Part shown: piece by piece, positions 35,355 through 44,103 of the stretch | How the letters are laid out: each line of letters begins with the position of its first letter | How positions within the stretch are numbered: position 1 is the stretch's first letter | DNA from: Haloplanus sp. HW8-1 | GTDB taxonomy: Archaea; Halobacteriota; Halobacteria; Halobacteriales; Haloferacaceae | Reading direction: 5' to 3' | Length of the DNA: 64,000 nucleotides | Assembly (NCBI RefSeq): GCF_023703795.1 | Contig: NZ_CP098518.1 | Location: forward strand, 2,728,001-2,792,000 | The notes under the pieces: generated by a model | The model's database searches: none | Told to the model about the DNA's origin: nothing | What the model saw: the letters and a program-made list of their open reading frames with translations, nothing else | Made by a program: the position numbers and the translations under genes

Positions 35355-36011
35355 GTGATCACCTTCTCCTCGCTCGCGCGGGCGGCGTACTGCCCGCGCC
35401 AGCACTACTACGCCGAACGGGACGACGACGTCCGCCCCCCGCCCACCGCCCGGGAGCGGCGCGACCTGGCGTTTCGATATCCGGAACTCCGGAGAGCGAG
35501 CGACGCGGCGCTGGCCGCGGAGCCGATCGAGCCGTCGCCGTCGGCGTACCGGGCGGCGCTCGACCGACTCGCGACCCGGGCGGACTGGGACGGGCTGGTC
35601 AACCCCGTGGATCGAGAGGTCGTGCTGACGGGACGGAAGTGTCGCGGGGTCGCACACAAGGTACTCGACGGGGATCCGCCGACGCCGACGTTCGTCTCGC
35701 CGGGACGCCCGCCCGACCGTGGCGTATGGCGCCCACAGCGGGTACGGGCCGTGGCGGCCGCGAAGGCGCTGGCGTGGGAGCGGGAACGCGAGATTCCGGC
35801 GGCGCTGGTCGAGTACCCTGCCCACGGGGTCGTCCGGCGGGTGGCGTTGACCACACGGAACAAGGCGGCCTACCGGCGGACGGTGCGGACGGTCCGTGAG
35901 GTGGATGGGCCGCCGCCGCGGATCGACGACGAATCGAAGTGTGCAGCCTGTGACTACCGCGAGCGGTGTGGGGTCCGGACCCGCTCGCTCAAATCACTGC
36001 TCGGCCTCTAG
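35355..36011 (+). CDS. Stand-alone Cas4/Dna2-like Fe-S protein
   Basis: 218 residues from the GTG at 35355. It opens with SSLARAAYCPRQHYYAERDD, the first Fe-S cysteine plus the RecB-family start. It ends with CAACDYRERCGVRT, the three-cysteine group that completes a 4Fe-4S cluster in Cas4-type nucleases. The usual E-x-K nuclease motif is not obvious: the corresponding strand reads AALVEYPAHGV. It may thus bind DNA without cutting it. No cas genes or CRISPR arrays are nearby. It overlaps the 3' end of the Sua5 gene by 18 bases. Confidence 0.75.
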   Translation: MITFSSLARAAYCPRQHYYAERDDDVRPPPTARERRDLAFRYPELRRASDAALAAEPIEPSPSAYRAALDRLATRADWDGLVNPVDREVVLTGRKCRGVAHKVLDGDPPTPTFVSPGRPPDRGVWRPQRVRAVAAAKALAWEREREIPAALVEYPAHGVVRRVALTTRNKAAYRRTVRTVREVDGPPPRIDDESKCAACDYRERCGVRTRSLKSLLGL

Positions 36012-36575
36012 CCAGGCGTCGATCGCGCCGGCCGTCGCCCCACGGCGGTGGATCACGCCGCGGTCGGGGTCGACCACGGTGCTCTCGGTGCCCGACGTCT
36101 CGCCGCCGTCGAGGACGACGGCGACGCCCTCGCGAACCCGGTCGTCGAGGTCGGCAACGCGGACGACACTCGGCGACCCTGAGCGGTTGGCGCTGGTGGC
36201 GGTCAGCGGCGGCGTCCGGGCGAGGAGGGTCCTCGCGATCCGGTGATCGGGGACGCGCACGCCGACGCGGTCGCGGCCGGCGGTCAGGGCGTCGGGCAGG
36301 ACGGGATTGCGCTCGACGACGACCGTGACGGGGCCGGGGAGGAAGCGGCGCATGAACCGCACCGCGCGGTCGGTCGGACGGGTGTGATCGAGGGCGGCGT
36401 CCACGTCCGGGACGGCGAGAGAGAGAGGGTTCTCCCGCGGCCGATCCTTCAGGTCGAACACGCCCTCGACGGCGTCGCCGTCGGTCGCGTCGGCGCCGAG
36501 CCCGTACACCGTCTCGGTGGGGTAGACGATCGCACGGCCGGACCGAACGGCGGCGACGGCCTCGTCGACGGACAT
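35994..36575 (-). CDS. L-threonylcarbamoyladenylate synthase (Sua5/YrdC family)
   Basis: 193 residues, a single YrdC domain: AIVYPTETVYGLGADAT near 15-31, FDLKDRPRENPLSL near 40-53, and TATSANRSGSPSV near 125. It makes threonylcarbamoyl-AMP from threonine, bicarbonate and ATP, the first step of t6A37 in ANN-decoding tRNAs. It lacks the extra Sua5 domain, as short YrdC-type enzymes do. It is one base from the peroxiredoxin-like gene upstream, making a three-gene operon with it and the glutaredoxin. Confidence 0.9.
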   Translation of the reverse strand: MSVDEAVAAVRSGRAIVYPTETVYGLGADATDGDAVEGVFDLKDRPRENPLSLAVPDVDAALDHTRPTDRAVRFMRRFLPGPVTVVVERNPVLPDALTAGRDRVGVRVPDHRIARTLLARTPPLTATSANRSGSPSVVRVADLDDRVREGVAVVLDGGETSGTESTVVDPDRGVIHRRGATAGAIDAWLEAEQ

Positions 36576-36576
36576 C

Positions 36577-37092
36577 TCAGTCGGCGAGCGCGCGAATCTC
36601 GCGTTCGAGGTCGTCGTAGGGTGGGAAGTCCGGCCACTCCGCGGCGACCCACGCGTACCGGACGGTACGGTCCCCGTCGATCAGGAAGGTGGCGGGGCGG
36701 GCTTCGCTGACCCCCGCCATCCCGTCGAGGTCGTGTGTGACGCCGTACGCCTCGGCGACGCCGTTGGCAGGATCGGAGAACAGTTCGAAGTCCATCTCCC
36801 GGTCCTCGATGAGTCGCTTGTGGGCGTAGGGCGTCGAGACGGAGACGCCGACGACGGTGAGGTGATCGTCGAGTTCGCGGTCCCGGAGTTCTTTCCAGAT
36901 GTACGTCGCGGGGAACGAGCCGTTCATGGGGAAGAAGACGAGACAGACGGGGCCGTCGGCGGTCAGGTCGGACAGCGAGGCGTCCTCCCAGAACTCGGCG
37001 TTGACGAGCGGCCGGGTGAAGTCGGGGGCGCGGTCGCCCTCGGCGACGTGGTCGGTCGCGGGGAGGGAAACGACCTCGAAGTCCACCATCAA
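36577..37092 (-). CDS. Peroxiredoxin-fold protein lacking the peroxidatic cysteine
   Basis: 171 residues of the AhpC/TSA thioredoxin-like fold: GDRAPDFTRPLVN near 18-30, VCLVFFPMNGSFPATYIWKE near 50-69, and RPATFLIDGDRTVRYAWV near 132-149. In peroxiredoxins the loop is P-x-x-x-T/S-x-x-C. Here P-M-N-G-S-F-P-A puts alanine at the cysteine position, so classical peroxidase chemistry looks impossible. It overlaps the glutaredoxin gene by four bases, so a redox-linked or binding role remains plausible. Confidence 0.85.
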   Translation of the reverse strand: MMVDFEVVSLPATDHVAEGDRAPDFTRPLVNAEFWEDASLSDLTADGPVCLVFFPMNGSFPATYIWKELRDRELDDHLTVVGVSVSTPYAHKRLIEDREMDFELFSDPANGVAEAYGVTHDLDGMAGVSEARPATFLIDGDRTVRYAWVAAEWPDFPPYDDLEREIRALAD

Positions 37093-37373
37093 TCGTCACC
37101 CCCCGCGTCGACGAGGGCGTCGCCGTAGGTCGACTCCAGGTACTCCACGACGTTGGCGGATTCGGACATGGTCACGCCAGTGCGCTCGTCGACGATGGCT
37201 GGGACGGGGCGGGACCCCGCGACCCGTTTGACGACGTCTCGCTCGGAGTGTAGGGGTTCGACGAACCGCGAGGTGTAATCGAGGCCAAGGTCCTGCAGCG
37301 TCCGAACGACACGTTCGCAGTACGGACACGCCTGCAGGCGATACAGGGTGATCGGTGGATCGCCATCGGACAT
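37089..37373 (-). CDS. Glutaredoxin-like protein
   Basis: 94 residues, thioredoxin fold of glutaredoxin / GST-N type: LYRLQACPYCERVVRTLQDLG at 10-30 holds the CPYC redox pair, and RPVPAIVDERTGVTMSESA has the cis-proline. It reduces disulphides using a small thiol (gamma-glutamylcysteine in haloarchaea). First gene of the operon grx - prx-like - sua5. Confidence 0.9.
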   Translation of the reverse strand: MSDGDPPITLYRLQACPYCERVVRTLQDLGLDYTSRFVEPLHSERDVVKRVAGSRPVPAIVDERTGVTMSESANVVEYLESTYGDALVDAGGDD

Positions 37374-37474
37374 GGCTGGTGGTACGGCGGGCGCCGGCCT
37401 AAGCCCTTCGCCCGATGCATGGGCCGCGCGAGGGCAACGCTTAATTCAGATCCGTGATTAGATCGGATACTTCC

Positions 37475-38848
37475 ATGGGTTTGTCGTCGACAGCGAGCGC
37501 CGCCGGAGTCGAATATCCGGCGCAAATCGCCGACTTCGTGCCGTTGACGGACACGACCGTCACCATCGGCGGTTCGGTCGCAATACTCCTTTTGATCGCG
37601 CTGTCGGCGTTTTTTTCGTCCTCCGAGATTGCGATGTTCTCGCTGGCCCGCCACCGCGTCGAGTCGATGGTCGAGGAAGGGATTCCTGGGGCGGCGGTGG
37701 TTCAGGAGCTAAAATCCGATCCGCATCGACTCCTGATCACCATCCTCGTCGGCAACAACATCGTCAACATCGCCATGTCGTCGATCGCCACCGGGCTCTT
37801 TGCCATCTACCTCTCACAGGGCCAGGCGGTGCTCGCGGCGACGTTCGGCATCACGACGCTCGTGCTCCTGTTCGGCGAGAGCGCGCCGAAGTCCTACGCG
37901 GTCGAGAACACGGAGTCGTGGGCGCTACGGATCGCCCGCCCGCTCCAGTACTCCGAACTCGTGCTCATGCCGCTGGTCATCGTCTTCGACTATCTGACGC
38001 GGGTCATCAACCGAGTGACCGGCGGGCGATCGGCCATCGAGACGACCTACGTCACCCGGGACGAGATTCAGAACATGATCCAGACCGGGGAGCGCGAGGG
38101 GGTAATCGAGGAGGAGGAACGCGAGATGCTCCAGCGCATCTTCCGATTCAACCGCACCATCGCCAAGGAAGTGATGACCCCGCGGCTGGATATGACGGCC
38201 GTCCCGAAGGACGCCGCCATCGACGAGGCCATCGAGACCTGCGTCCAGAGCGATCACGAGCGCATCCCGGTCTACGAGGGTAACCTCGACAATATCATCG
38301 GCGTCGTCACCCTGCGGGATCTCATCCGGCAGAAGGATTACGGCGAGGGTGACGTCGATCTGACCGACGTGGTCCAGCCGACCCTTCACGTCCCGGAGTC
38401 GAAGAACGTCGACGAACTGCTGGAGGAGATCCAGGAGAATCGGATGCGGATGGTGATCGTCATCGACGAGTTCGGGACCACTGAGGGGTTGATCACGCTG
38501 GAGGACATGGTCGAGGAGATCGTCGGCGACATCCTGGAGGGCGACGAGGAGGAGCCGTTCGAATTCCTCGAAGATGACGTGGTGATCGTCCGCGGCGAGG
38601 TCAACATCGACGAGGTGAACGAGACGCTCGATCTCGATCTGCCGGAGGGCGAGGAGTTCGAGACGCTCGCAGGGTTCGTGTTCAATCGCGCCGGCCGACT
38701 GGTCGAGGAGGGCGAGACCATCGACTACGACGGCATCACGATCCGGATCGAGCAGGTGGACAACACCCGGATCATGAAGGCCCGGCTCACCATCCACGAC
38801 GAGACGGAGGCCGAGGACCCGACCGACGAGGCCGAAATCGAGGGGTAG
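37475..38848 (+). CDS. CNNM/HlyC-CorC family membrane protein with CBS pair
   Basis: 457 residues. The N-terminal CNNM domain has about four membrane segments (SVAILLLIALSAFFSSSEIA, then LLITILVGNNIVNIAMSS). A CBS pair follows at about 205-335 with VMTPRLDMTAV and IDEFGTTEGLITLEDMVEEI. The C-terminal CorC_HlyC domain is at about 355-440. Such proteins move or regulate Mg2+ and other divalent ions. Full length and intact. Divergent from the glutaredoxin operon. Confidence 0.92.
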   Translation: MGLSSTASAAGVEYPAQIADFVPLTDTTVTIGGSVAILLLIALSAFFSSSEIAMFSLARHRVESMVEEGIPGAAVVQELKSDPHRLLITILVGNNIVNIAMSSIATGLFAIYLSQGQAVLAATFGITTLVLLFGESAPKSYAVENTESWALRIARPLQYSELVLMPLVIVFDYLTRVINRVTGGRSAIETTYVTRDEIQNMIQTGEREGVIEEEEREMLQRIFRFNRTIAKEVMTPRLDMTAVPKDAAIDEAIETCVQSDHERIPVYEGNLDNIIGVVTLRDLIRQKDYGEGDVDLTDVVQPTLHVPESKNVDELLEEIQENRMRMVIVIDEFGTTEGLITLEDMVEEIVGDILEGDEEEPFEFLEDDVVIVRGEVNIDEVNETLDLDLPEGEEFETLAGFVFNRAGRLVEEGETIDYDGITIRIEQVDNTRIMKARLTIHDETEAEDPTDEAEIEG

Positions 38849-38852
38849 GTGG

Positions 38853-40025
38853 CTACGTCACGAACGCGTCGATGGCGGTGAACGCACCGAAACTGACGGC
38901 GAACGCGAGGAGGAGCGAACCGATCCACGCGAGGACGGTGTAGATCATCTTGCGGCCGCTGACGCCGCTGCCACCGGCGGCGTAGCCGGAGCCGATGATC
39001 GCCGAGACGACGATCTCGTTGAACGAGACGGGGATGCCGAACGCGACGGCGGCCTGGGCGATGGCAAAGGAGGGGATAAGGGCCGCGATCGACCGCCGGG
39101 GACCAAGCGAGGAGTAGTCCTGTGCGAGCGCCTTGATCATCCGCGGGGCGCCGGTCCACGAGCCGAACAGGAGGCCGATCCCACCGCCTGCGAGCACTGC
39201 GGGCAGGGGGATGGTGAGGTCGTCGAGCAGCGGAACCAGCGGGCCGATTGCCAGCCCGACCTGACTCCCGCCGGCGGAGAAGGCGACCAGTCCGCCGAGC
39301 GAGAGCAGGAAGCGACGCTGGGTGGTTTCGGGATCGGTGACGAGCCCCCGGTAGAGGACGGCAGTCACGAGCACCGCACAGGCGAGCGCCGCGACTGGCG
39401 ACCCGCCGGGGATGCCGGCGCCGAGGGCGGCCGCGATGGAGCCGGCACCGCCGTCCGGCCCGAGCAGGGCGAATTCGATGGTAGCGACGAGCGCCCCGAC
39501 GAGGCCGCCGAGGGCGGCGACGGCGTACCGCTCTGGGACGGCGGGCGACCGGAGCAGTCGGGCCGTGGCGTACGCGACGCCGCCGCCGGCGAACGGGGTG
39601 AGCACCCACAGCGCCGCGATCTGTCGGTACTTCGCCCACGCGGGGTCACCCCCGAGGGCGAGGCCGACGCCGACGACGGCACCGGTGACGGTGAAGGCCG
39701 TCGCGATGGGGTAGCCGGTGAAGACGCCGATGGCGACGAGGATGGCCGCGGTGAGCAGGCCGACGATGGCGGCGGTGGCGGTCAGCGAGACGCCGCCGAT
39801 CAACTGGGTGCCGACCGCCTCGGTGACGTTCGCCCCCTGGAGGACGGCGCCGGCAAAGCCCAGCAGGCCGACGACGAAGCCGGCTCGCATCACGGAGATG
39901 GCGTTCGCGCCGACGGCGGCGGCGAAGGGCGTCGATCCCGAGGAGCCCGCACCGATCGCCCACGCCATGAACAAACTCGCTATCGCGGCGACCACGAACG
40001 TCAGCAGCGTTCCGGTGGCGACCAT
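38853..40025 (-). CDS. PiT-family inorganic phosphate transporter
   Basis: 390 residues with about ten membrane helices. The two PiT halves each show the family repeat: GSSGSTPFAAAVGANAISV near 28-46, and SFNEIVVSAIIGSGYAAGGSGVSG near 333-356. It imports phosphate with Na+ or H+. No DUF47 partner gene is adjacent, unlike many PiT operons. Convergent with the CNNM gene with a four-base spacer. Confidence 0.88.
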   Translation of the reverse strand: MVATGTLLTFVVAAIASLFMAWAIGAGSSGSTPFAAAVGANAISVMRAGFVVGLLGFAGAVLQGANVTEAVGTQLIGGVSLTATAAIVGLLTAAILVAIGVFTGYPIATAFTVTGAVVGVGLALGGDPAWAKYRQIAALWVLTPFAGGGVAYATARLLRSPAVPERYAVAALGGLVGALVATIEFALLGPDGGAGSIAAALGAGIPGGSPVAALACAVLVTAVLYRGLVTDPETTQRRFLLSLGGLVAFSAGGSQVGLAIGPLVPLLDDLTIPLPAVLAGGGIGLLFGSWTGAPRMIKALAQDYSSLGPRRSIAALIPSFAIAQAAVAFGIPVSFNEIVVSAIIGSGYAAGGSGVSGRKMIYTVLAWIGSLLLAFAVSFGAFTAIDAFVT

Positions 40026-40095
40026 CGGTTCGTGCCCTTCTGGGGGAGGGGGGTACTAATCGGTACCGGGCCACGACCGGTGGAGGCGAGGTGAC

Positions 40096-40257
40096 CTACC
40101 GGTACCCCTCGTCGTACCCCTCCCGAAGCGAGAGGAGCGTCCGGCGGACGAGTAGGTAGCCGAAGAAGACGAGCAACAGCATCAGCCCCACCAGCGCGAT
40201 GAAAAAGGGATCCTCGAGGAGGTCCGCGTACTGGAGCACCACGGAGGGAACGATCAT
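40096..40257 (-). CDS. Single-span small membrane protein (53 aa)
   Basis: 53 residues from the ATG at 40257. One helix (FFIALVGLMLLLVFFGYLLV, about 18-37) is followed by a charged cytoplasmic tail RRTLLSLREGYDEGYR. Composition and length are typical of conserved haloarchaeal microproteins. It is upstream of the phosphate transporter gene on the same strand, 70 bases away, and may belong to the same unit. Confidence 0.6.
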   Translation of the reverse strand: MIVPSVVLQYADLLEDPFFIALVGLMLLLVFFGYLLVRRTLLSLREGYDEGYR

Positions 40258-40311
40258 GGTCGGAGGGTGGCTCGGGCCGCACAAAGCCGTTTCGCCGCGC
40301 CGTGGGCAGAC

Positions 40312-40327
40312 TCAAACGGCCGTTTGA
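40312..40327. promoter_or_regulatory. 16-bp perfect palindrome next to TATA-like box
   Basis: TCAAACGGCCGTTTGA is a perfect palindrome. A TATA-like TGTTTATATTATG follows at 40336-40348. On the minus strand the TATA lies about 80 bases before the small membrane protein start, with the palindrome between them near the expected transcription start, a repressor-like placement. On the plus strand it would drive transcription into the 21-bp repeats. Confidence 0.5.
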
Positions 40328-40387
40328 GCCTACGGTGTTTATATTATGTCGTCGGGTGTACGCCGGAGTGCGTGGTCCCCCGACCTC

Positions 40388-40597
40388 GCTTCGGCCCTCC
40401 ATTCCGACGCTTCGGCCCTCCATTCCGACGCTTCGGCCCTCCATTCCGACGCTTCGGCCCTCCATTCCGACGCTTCGGCCCTCCATTCCGACGCTTCGGC
40501 CCTCCATTCCGACGCTTCGGCCCTCCATTCCGACGCTTCGGCCCTCCATTCCGACGCTTCGGCCCTCCATTCCGACGCTTCGGCCCTGCATTTCGCG
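40388..40597. repeat. 21-bp tandem repeat, nine perfect copies plus one decayed
   Basis: Unit of 21 bases beginning GCTTCGGCCC and ending TCCATTCCGAC, with starts every 21 bases from 40388 to 40556, all identical. A tenth copy at 40577 is degenerate. The unit length is a multiple of three and has no stop in most frames (minus strand reads EGRSVGM repeated, plus strand SALHSDA). It lies in a 359-base gap between the small membrane protein and the phosphoesterase genes, otherwise without a gene. Identity of the copies indicates recent expansion. Confidence 0.92.
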
Positions 40598-40616
40598 TCC
40601 CGACGCGGGAGGAAGA

Positions 40617-41192
40617 TCACTCCGACGCCGGAACACGGACCCGATCGATCACCTCCCCGTCGGGCGTCCGGAGCACGCCTACGAGTCCCGACTCGGGGTC
40701 CCGTTCGCTCTCGTCCGCCGGGCGGGCGACCGCCGGCACGTCCTCGTTCCCGACCGACCACAGTTCGGCGTGGCCGGGACGGTTGCCCCGCGGGTCGGCG
40801 TGGCTCCCGGGGTTGAGAAGCGTCGGGCCCCCGTCGGGGGCGACGACCGTCGGGCGGTGGGTGTGCCCCGAGACGACGAGTGCGGCGCCGCGTTGGCGAC
40901 CGAACAGCGGAAGGGCAGTCGCGCCGCCGCGTTCGGTGTGGGTGACGGCGATCCGGACGCCCGCGTAGGCCGTCGACACGGCCGCGGGGAGTCGGGACCG
41001 TACGGCCTCGCGGTCGGCGTTGCCGTGGACGGCGACCAGACGCGACGTGGCCTCGCGGAAGCCATCGAGGACCGTCGGCGTGGTGAAGTCGCCGGCGTGG
41101 ATCACCAGGTCGGCGTCGGTCACGGCCTCGCGTGTGCGACCGGTCAGGCGGGGGTCGTCGGTTCCGTGCGTATCGGCGCAGACGACGAGCAT
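40617..41192 (-). CDS. YfcE-like metallophosphoesterase
   Basis: 191 residues. Calcineurin-like motifs: VVCADTHGTDDP at the start, LVIHAGDFTTP, AVHGNADREAV, and C-terminal VVSGHTHRPTVV, LLNPGSHADP. This is the small YfcE/MJ0936 phosphodiesterase group, acting on small phosphodiesters with Mn or Ni. Start placed at the ATG at 41192 because the first motif begins two residues later. Ends 20 bases from the minisatellite. Confidence 0.9.
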   Translation of the reverse strand: MLVVCADTHGTDDPRLTGRTREAVTDADLVIHAGDFTTPTVLDGFREATSRLVAVHGNADREAVRSRLPAAVSTAYAGVRIAVTHTERGGATALPLFGRQRGAALVVSGHTHRPTVVAPDGGPTLLNPGSHADPRGNRPGHAELWSVGNEDVPAVARPADESERDPESGLVGVLRTPDGEVIDRVRVPASE

Positions 41193-41268
41193 GGCCCCGG
41201 AGAGGGCCCCCGACGGCAACACGGTTGCGGTCGGAAGGTTGAATCGGCGGCCAGCCGACGGGACGAAC

Positions 41269-42210
41269 ATGGCTGGCAGCAAGTCGGTCGTCCTCGCCGC
41301 GCTCGTCGCGAACGGCGCCATCGCAGTCCTCAAGTTCGGGGCGTTCCTCCTCACCGGGAGTCCCTCGATGCTCTCGGAGACGTATCACTCCATCTCGGAT
41401 ACGGGCAATCAGGTGTTGCTTCTGATCGGCATCCGGTACAGCGGGAAGGACCCGAGCGGCGAGCACCCCTTCGGCTACGGCAAGTCGCAGTTCTTCTATA
41501 GCTTTCTGGTGTCGGTCCTCCTGTTCGGCATCGCGGGCTGGGAGAGCCTGAAACACGGCTACGGCGCCATCGTCCACGGTCACTCGGCCGCGCCGGGGAC
41601 GGTGACAGTCGGGAGCGTCACGTTCGACGCCGTCTACGTGAGCGTCGTGGTCCTCCTCGGCGCCATCGCGTTCGAGACCTACGCGTTCGTCAAGGCGAAC
41701 GCCGAACTCCGGCGGCAGATGGAGAAGTACGACTGGAACGGGCTGGTGGAGGCGTTCAGATCGACGAGCGACGTGACGACGCTCACCGCGTTCACGGAGG
41801 ACGCCATCGCCCTCGGCGGCGCGATGATCGCGCTCGTTGGCATCGTCCTCTCGCGGGTGACCGGCAACCACATCTACGACGCCGTCTCCGCGGCGCTCAT
41901 CGGCGTCCTCCTGATGGGATTCGCGCTGGCGCTGGCCTGGGAGAACAAGCGCCTGCTGCTGGGTGAGAGCGCGCCGGCGGAGCTGGAATCGGCGTTCCGG
42001 TCGATCGTCCGCGAACAGCCGGGCGTCACCCACGTCGACCGGTTCCGGACGATGTTCGTCGGCCCGGCCGCCATCCTCGTCGCCGCCGACGTGAGCTTCG
42101 ACCCCGAACTGAACACGGACGACGTCGACGCCGACATCGAGCGCATCGAGGAGAAACTCCGCGAGCACGACGACCGGGTGCGGTTCGTCTACATCGAACC
42201 CGAACTGTAG
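41269..42210 (+). CDS. Cation diffusion facilitator (CDF) transporter
   Basis: 313 residues. Six membrane helices in about 5-230, with the metal-site pattern HSISDTGNQ near 42 (helix 2) and a C-terminal cytoplasmic domain (about 240-313) ending RFVYIEPEL. CDF proteins export Zn2+, Mn2+ or related ions by H+ antiport. The DxxxD-like counterpart in helix 5 reads FTEDAIALGG. Divergent from the phosphoesterase gene. Confidence 0.9.
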   Translation: MAGSKSVVLAALVANGAIAVLKFGAFLLTGSPSMLSETYHSISDTGNQVLLLIGIRYSGKDPSGEHPFGYGKSQFFYSFLVSVLLFGIAGWESLKHGYGAIVHGHSAAPGTVTVGSVTFDAVYVSVVVLLGAIAFETYAFVKANAELRRQMEKYDWNGLVEAFRSTSDVTTLTAFTEDAIALGGAMIALVGIVLSRVTGNHIYDAVSAALIGVLLMGFALALAWENKRLLLGESAPAELESAFRSIVREQPGVTHVDRFRTMFVGPAAILVAADVSFDPELNTDDVDADIERIEEKLREHDDRVRFVYIEPEL

Positions 42211-42233
42211 CCCGTCCGGACCGTCGTGAACGG

Positions 42234-43277
42234 TTACGTCGGGGTGTCTCGGTCCGCCGACTCGACGGCCGCCTCGATCCGGTCGATCGCTCGCTCGATG
42301 TCCCCCTCGTCGACGTCGAGGTGGGTACAGAAGCGGACGGTCGTCCCGCCGAACGGGACACAGCCCACGTCGTGGCTCGCACAGGCGTCGACGAACGCGT
42401 CGGCGGTGAGGCCGGTGCCCGCAACGTCGACGACGACGATGTTCGTCTCCGGATCGGCCGCCGAGACGCCGTCGAGAGCGTCGAGTCCCGCGGCGAGACG
42501 CTCGGCGTTCGCGTGGTCGGTCGCGAGGCGGTCGCGGTTCTCCAGCGCTCGGAGGCCGGGTGCGGCGATCACTCCGGCCTGTCGCATCCCGCCGCCGTAG
42601 CGCTTCCGGGTCCGCCGAGCGGCCTCGACGAACGCCGCGCTCCCCGCGAGCATCGATCCGACCGGGGCGCCGAGCCCCTTCGAGAGACAGAAAAGGACGG
42701 AGTCGACGGGTGCGACCATCTCGGCGGGGTCGACCCCGCGGGCGACGCAGGCGTTGAATAGGCGGGCGCCGTCGAGGTGGACGGGAACGTCGTGTTCGTG
42801 TGCGGCGTCGGCCGCCGCCCGGACGTGGTCGACGGGGACGGCGGCGCCACCGCGGGCATTGTGTGTGTTCTCGAGCCACAGGAGGCCGGTGCCGGGGCGG
42901 TGGAGGCTCCGCTCGTGGCTGTCGGCGTGGATCCGTTCGGGAGAGGGCACGGCACGGTCGCCGGCATCGACGGTGCGGGTCTGGAGCCCCGAACCTTGGC
43001 CGAGGTTTCCGAGTTCCCACCGGACGACGTGGGCCTCGCTGTCGACGAGCACCTCGCTCCCGGGATCGGCGTGGACGGCCGCGGCGGCCTGGTTGCCCAT
43101 CGTTCCGGTCGGGACGAACAGCGCGGCCTCGCAGCCGACGACGTCGGCCGCGCGGCGTTCGAGTTCGGCCACCGTCGGATCGTCGCGATAGACGTCGTCG
43201 CCGACCTCGGCGTTGCGGGCAGCGTCGCGCATCGCGTCGGAGGGGGTCGTCACCGTGTCGGATCGCAGATCGATCAT
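42234..43277 (-). CDS. L-threonine aldolase family PLP enzyme
   Basis: 347 residues. It starts MIDLRSDTVTTPSDAMRDAA, the hallmark of threonine aldolases, with FVPTGTMGNQAA (PLP phosphate loop) near 53, WLENTHNARGGAA near 137, HLDGARLFNA near 167 and the PLP lysine in LFCLSKGLGAPVGS near 197. It cleaves threonine or allo-threonine to glycine and acetaldehyde. Cytoplasmic, full length. Downstream of the CDF gene in convergent orientation. Confidence 0.93.
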   Translation of the reverse strand: MIDLRSDTVTTPSDAMRDAARNAEVGDDVYRDDPTVAELERRAADVVGCEAALFVPTGTMGNQAAAAVHADPGSEVLVDSEAHVVRWELGNLGQGSGLQTRTVDAGDRAVPSPERIHADSHERSLHRPGTGLLWLENTHNARGGAAVPVDHVRAAADAAHEHDVPVHLDGARLFNACVARGVDPAEMVAPVDSVLFCLSKGLGAPVGSMLAGSAAFVEAARRTRKRYGGGMRQAGVIAAPGLRALENRDRLATDHANAERLAAGLDALDGVSAADPETNIVVVDVAGTGLTADAFVDACASHDVGCVPFGGTTVRFCTHLDVDEGDIERAIDRIEAAVESADRDTPT

Positions 43278-43515
43278 GGATCGACTCCGGAGGCCGAAGG
43301 CAAAAACGTGTGCGGTCGGGGCTTCGAGCCGACGCCGCTGTACGACGTGCCCGAGGAGCGTGGTTTCGCGGACGAAACGGCCCGTCCGGCGCGGCGAGTT
43401 CCGGGCTCCGAGGCGTGACGGCTCGGCAGTCGCATCGGTGCGACGTCGATCCGACACCGGTGACGGCCGCGTACGGACGCCCTCGGTGGCATCGGGGATC
43501 GCTTCACCCGCGACC

Positions 43516-44103
43516 TCACCGCTGCTCGACGTGTCGCATCGCTCGCTTCTCGGCACGGTCGGCTCGTGCCTCGATCTCGGCGGCACGGCGTTCGATCTCG
43601 TCGACGAACGACGGGTCCGGAATCCGATCCAGGTTGTGCCGGGCGGTGAGCAGCGACGCTCGAAGCGCCGCATCGACCAACAGGACGCCGGTGGCGGCGT
43701 CGGCCACGGCGGTGGGGGTCCCCGTCGCCGTCACGTCGGTCGCCAGTTCGAGGACGGTCAGACACGCCCGTGCAGTCGTGAGCGGGACGCCGACGGCGCG
43801 TTCGATTCCCGCTCCCGACTCCGGTCTCGCCTCGGTCCCGGACGCACCGAACAGTTCGTCGACGACAGCCGCGTCCGTCTCGGCGAGATCGAGGAGGTGA
43901 CCGCGCTGAGTGCGAAGTTCGTCGCGCACGTCGGCCAGTCCCGCCGCGTCCGCGCCCCTTCCGACGGTGTGGATGCAGACCATCTCGCACAGCGCCGCGC
44001 CGAGGCCGCCGGCGACTGCGGCGGCGGTCCCGCCGGCGGGCGCCACGCTCTCGGAGGCTATCTCGTCGAGGAACCGATCGATCGATCGGGCGTTCGAGGT
44101 CAC
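43516..44103 (-). CDS. Cyclodeaminase/cyclohydrolase family protein (FTCD_C)
   Basis: 195 residues from the GTG at 44103 (VTSNARSIDRFLDEIASESV). The helical FTCD C-terminal domain is recognised by APAGGTAAAVAGGLGAALCEMV near 22-43 and ATDVTATGTPTAVADAATG further on. Family members release ammonia from formiminotetrahydrofolate or hydrolyse methenyl-folate, linking histidine breakdown and one-carbon metabolism. The neighbour threonine aldolase makes glycine, so a shared one-carbon theme is possible but unproven. Confidence 0.85.
   Translation of the reverse strand: MTSNARSIDRFLDEIASESVAPAGGTAAAVAGGLGAALCEMVCIHTVGRGADAAGLADVRDELRTQRGHLLDLAETDAAVVDELFGASGTEARPESGAGIERAVGVPLTTARACLTVLELATDVTATGTPTAVADAATGVLLVDAALRASLLTARHNLDRIPDPSFVDEIERRAAEIEARADRAEKRAMRHVEQR

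Noticed and set aside
40388-40597. CRISPR array
   Set aside because: Units are directly abutting with no spacers and no cas genes are near; it is a minisatellite.
40339-43020. 893-codon minus-strand open frame
   Set aside because: Arg/Pro-rich shadow of the phosphoesterase, CDF and aldolase genes combined with the stop-free 21-bp repeat.
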